Shown here piece after piece: positions 63,326-64,000 of a stretch of 64,000 bases of DNA. Each line of letters opens with the position of its first letter. Positions within the stretch are counted from its first letter, which is position 1. Both the position numbers and the translations under genes were made by a program. Source of the DNA: Glutamicibacter halophytocola (GTDB lineage Bacteria > Actinomycetota > Actinomycetes > Actinomycetales > Micrococcaceae); NCBI RefSeq assembly GCF_001302565.1, contig NZ_CP012750.1, forward strand, positions 2,356,001 through 2,420,000, read 5' to 3'. The notes under the pieces were generated by a model, which had not been told where the DNA came from, did no database searches, and saw nothing but the letters and a program-made list of their open reading frames with translations.

Positions 63326-64000
63326 GTGAGTGACACGACTTTGGCAGCAGAGGCTGTCGAACCACAAGACAATGAAACTGTCGCGGAACCGGTCCAGGAA
63401 AGTTTTGCCGATCTGAACGTGCGCGAAGACATTGTGGCTTCGCTCTCCGAAGCAGGGATCCTTTACCCCTTCCCGATCCAGGCGCTGACCCTGCCGGTCG
63501 CCCTGGGCGGCAACGACATCATCGGCCAGGCGAAAACCGGTACCGGCAAGACCCTGGGCTTCGGCATCCCCGCATTGCAGCGCGTGATCCGCGAAGGCGA
63601 CAAGGGCTACGAGGACCTCGAATTCCCGGGCGCCCCGCAGGCCCTGATCGTGGCCCCGACCCGCGAATTGGCCATCCAGGTCGGAGCCGACCTGGCCCAG
63701 GCCTCGAAGCATTCGAACATCTCGATCACCACCATCTACGGCGGCCGCCCCTATGAAGAGCAGATCAACGCGCTCAAGGCCGGCACCGACGTCATCGTCG
63801 GCACCCCGGGACGCCTGATCGACCTGAACCGCCAGCGCGTGCTGAACCTCAAGCAGGTCAAGACCGTGGTCCTCGACGAAGCCGACGAGATGCTGGACTT
63901 GGGCTTCCTGCCCGACGTCGAGCGCATCCTGGCCGCCCTGCCGCCAGTGCGCCAGGCGATGCTGTTCTCCGCCACCATGCCCGGCGCCGTGATCACCATG
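63326..64000 (+). CDS. DEAD-box RNA helicase, N-terminal part (cut by window end)
   Basis: Translated from the sequence: GTG start, an acidic Glu/Ala-rich first 30 residues, then the Q motif and motifs I (GQAKTGTGKTLGFG), Ia (APTRELAIQ), Ib (GTPGRLID), II (LDEADEMLDLGF) and III (FSATMP). 225 residues to the window edge; the second RecA domain is missing. Typical role: ribosome assembly or RNA turnover; with the RNase upstream it may act in RNA metabolism. No start alternative has a better site. Confidence 0.92.
   Translation, partial: MSDTTLAAEAVEPQDNETVAEPVQESFADLNVREDIVASLSEAGILYPFPIQALTLPVALGGNDIIGQAKTGTGKTLGFGIPALQRVIREGDKGYEDLEFPGAPQALIVAPTRELAIQVGADLAQASKHSNISITTIYGGRPYEEQINALKAGTDVIVGTPGRLIDLNRQRVLNLKQVKTVVLDEADEMLDLGFLPDVERILAALPPVRQAMLFSATMPGAVITM

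Noticed and set aside
1-64000. CRISPR array or defence island
   Set aside because: No regularly spaced repeats and no defence-type genes were seen on either strand.

Overview
The window is a chromosomal stretch of a high-GC actinobacterium. Gene content, codon use and gene order fit the Micrococcaceae (Arthrobacter/Glutamicibacter type). Pointers are the MtrAB-LpqB system, the AdnAB recombination nuclease-helicase, UvrD2 with HRDC, UPF0182, DUF3107, many GTG starts, and the coproporphyrin-dependent (Gram-positive) heme pathway with ChdC/HemQ and CgoX. By eye, GC is higher in the heme and transporter blocks than in about 14.7-21 kb. The assignment is an inference from gene content; no search was run.

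Layout. (1) 0-3.5 kb: mtrA-mtrB-lpqB on the minus strand, with lpqB cut by the window start. (2) 3.6-5.1 kb: chorismate mutase overlapping a MetE-like protein. (3) 5.1-10.7 kb: a complete peptide/oligopeptide ABC importer (binding lipoprotein, two permeases, one fused double ATPase). (4) 10.9-14.6 kb: a small conserved protein, then cysteine desulfurase and MnmA (tRNA 2-thiouridine). (5) 14.7-18.8 kb, plus strand: FolP2-like, RibD-C-like reductase, J-domain protein, TrmL and an RskA-like membrane protein. (6) 18.9-21.4 kb: ETF beta, ETF alpha and a PIG-L deacetylase in one coupled operon. (7) 21.6-26.3 kb: HtrA-type protease divergent from TPM-domain protein plus PspA, a likely envelope-stress group. 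(8) 26.4-28.1 kb: three identical initiator tRNA genes, one split from its terminator by a decayed IS481-family element. (9) 28.1-47.1 kb: UPF0182, PDZ-Lon protease, DUF2342 protein, YgjP-type metallopeptidase, UvrD2, NudC-like, a kinase-fold protein, AdnB, AdnA, an alkyltransferase-like protein and a DEDDh exonuclease. From memory this resembles the Rv3193c-Rv3204 block of Mycobacterium tuberculosis. (10) 47.3-50 kb: metNIQ methionine importer. (11) 50.1-60.5 kb: a nearly complete heme pathway, hemE-cgoX-chdC-cpfC-hemC-hemD-hemB-hemL on the minus strand and hemA divergent. (12) 60.6-64 kb: TetR regulator, DUF3107, RNB ribonuclease and a DEAD-box RNA helicase cut by the window end.

Most of the window is core chromosome with tightly coupled operons (ATGA, GTGA and TTGA overlaps). 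The only clear mobile DNA is the IS481 relic. I found no CRISPR array, prophage, or defence island. The most rewarding spots are the reconstructable IS insertion at a tRNA 3' end, several proteins that keep a known fold but appear to have lost key residues (MetE-like, NudC zinc ribbon, kinase-fold protein, J-domain/NERD-like protein), the folP2-ribD-like pair, and unassigned palindromes upstream of operons.
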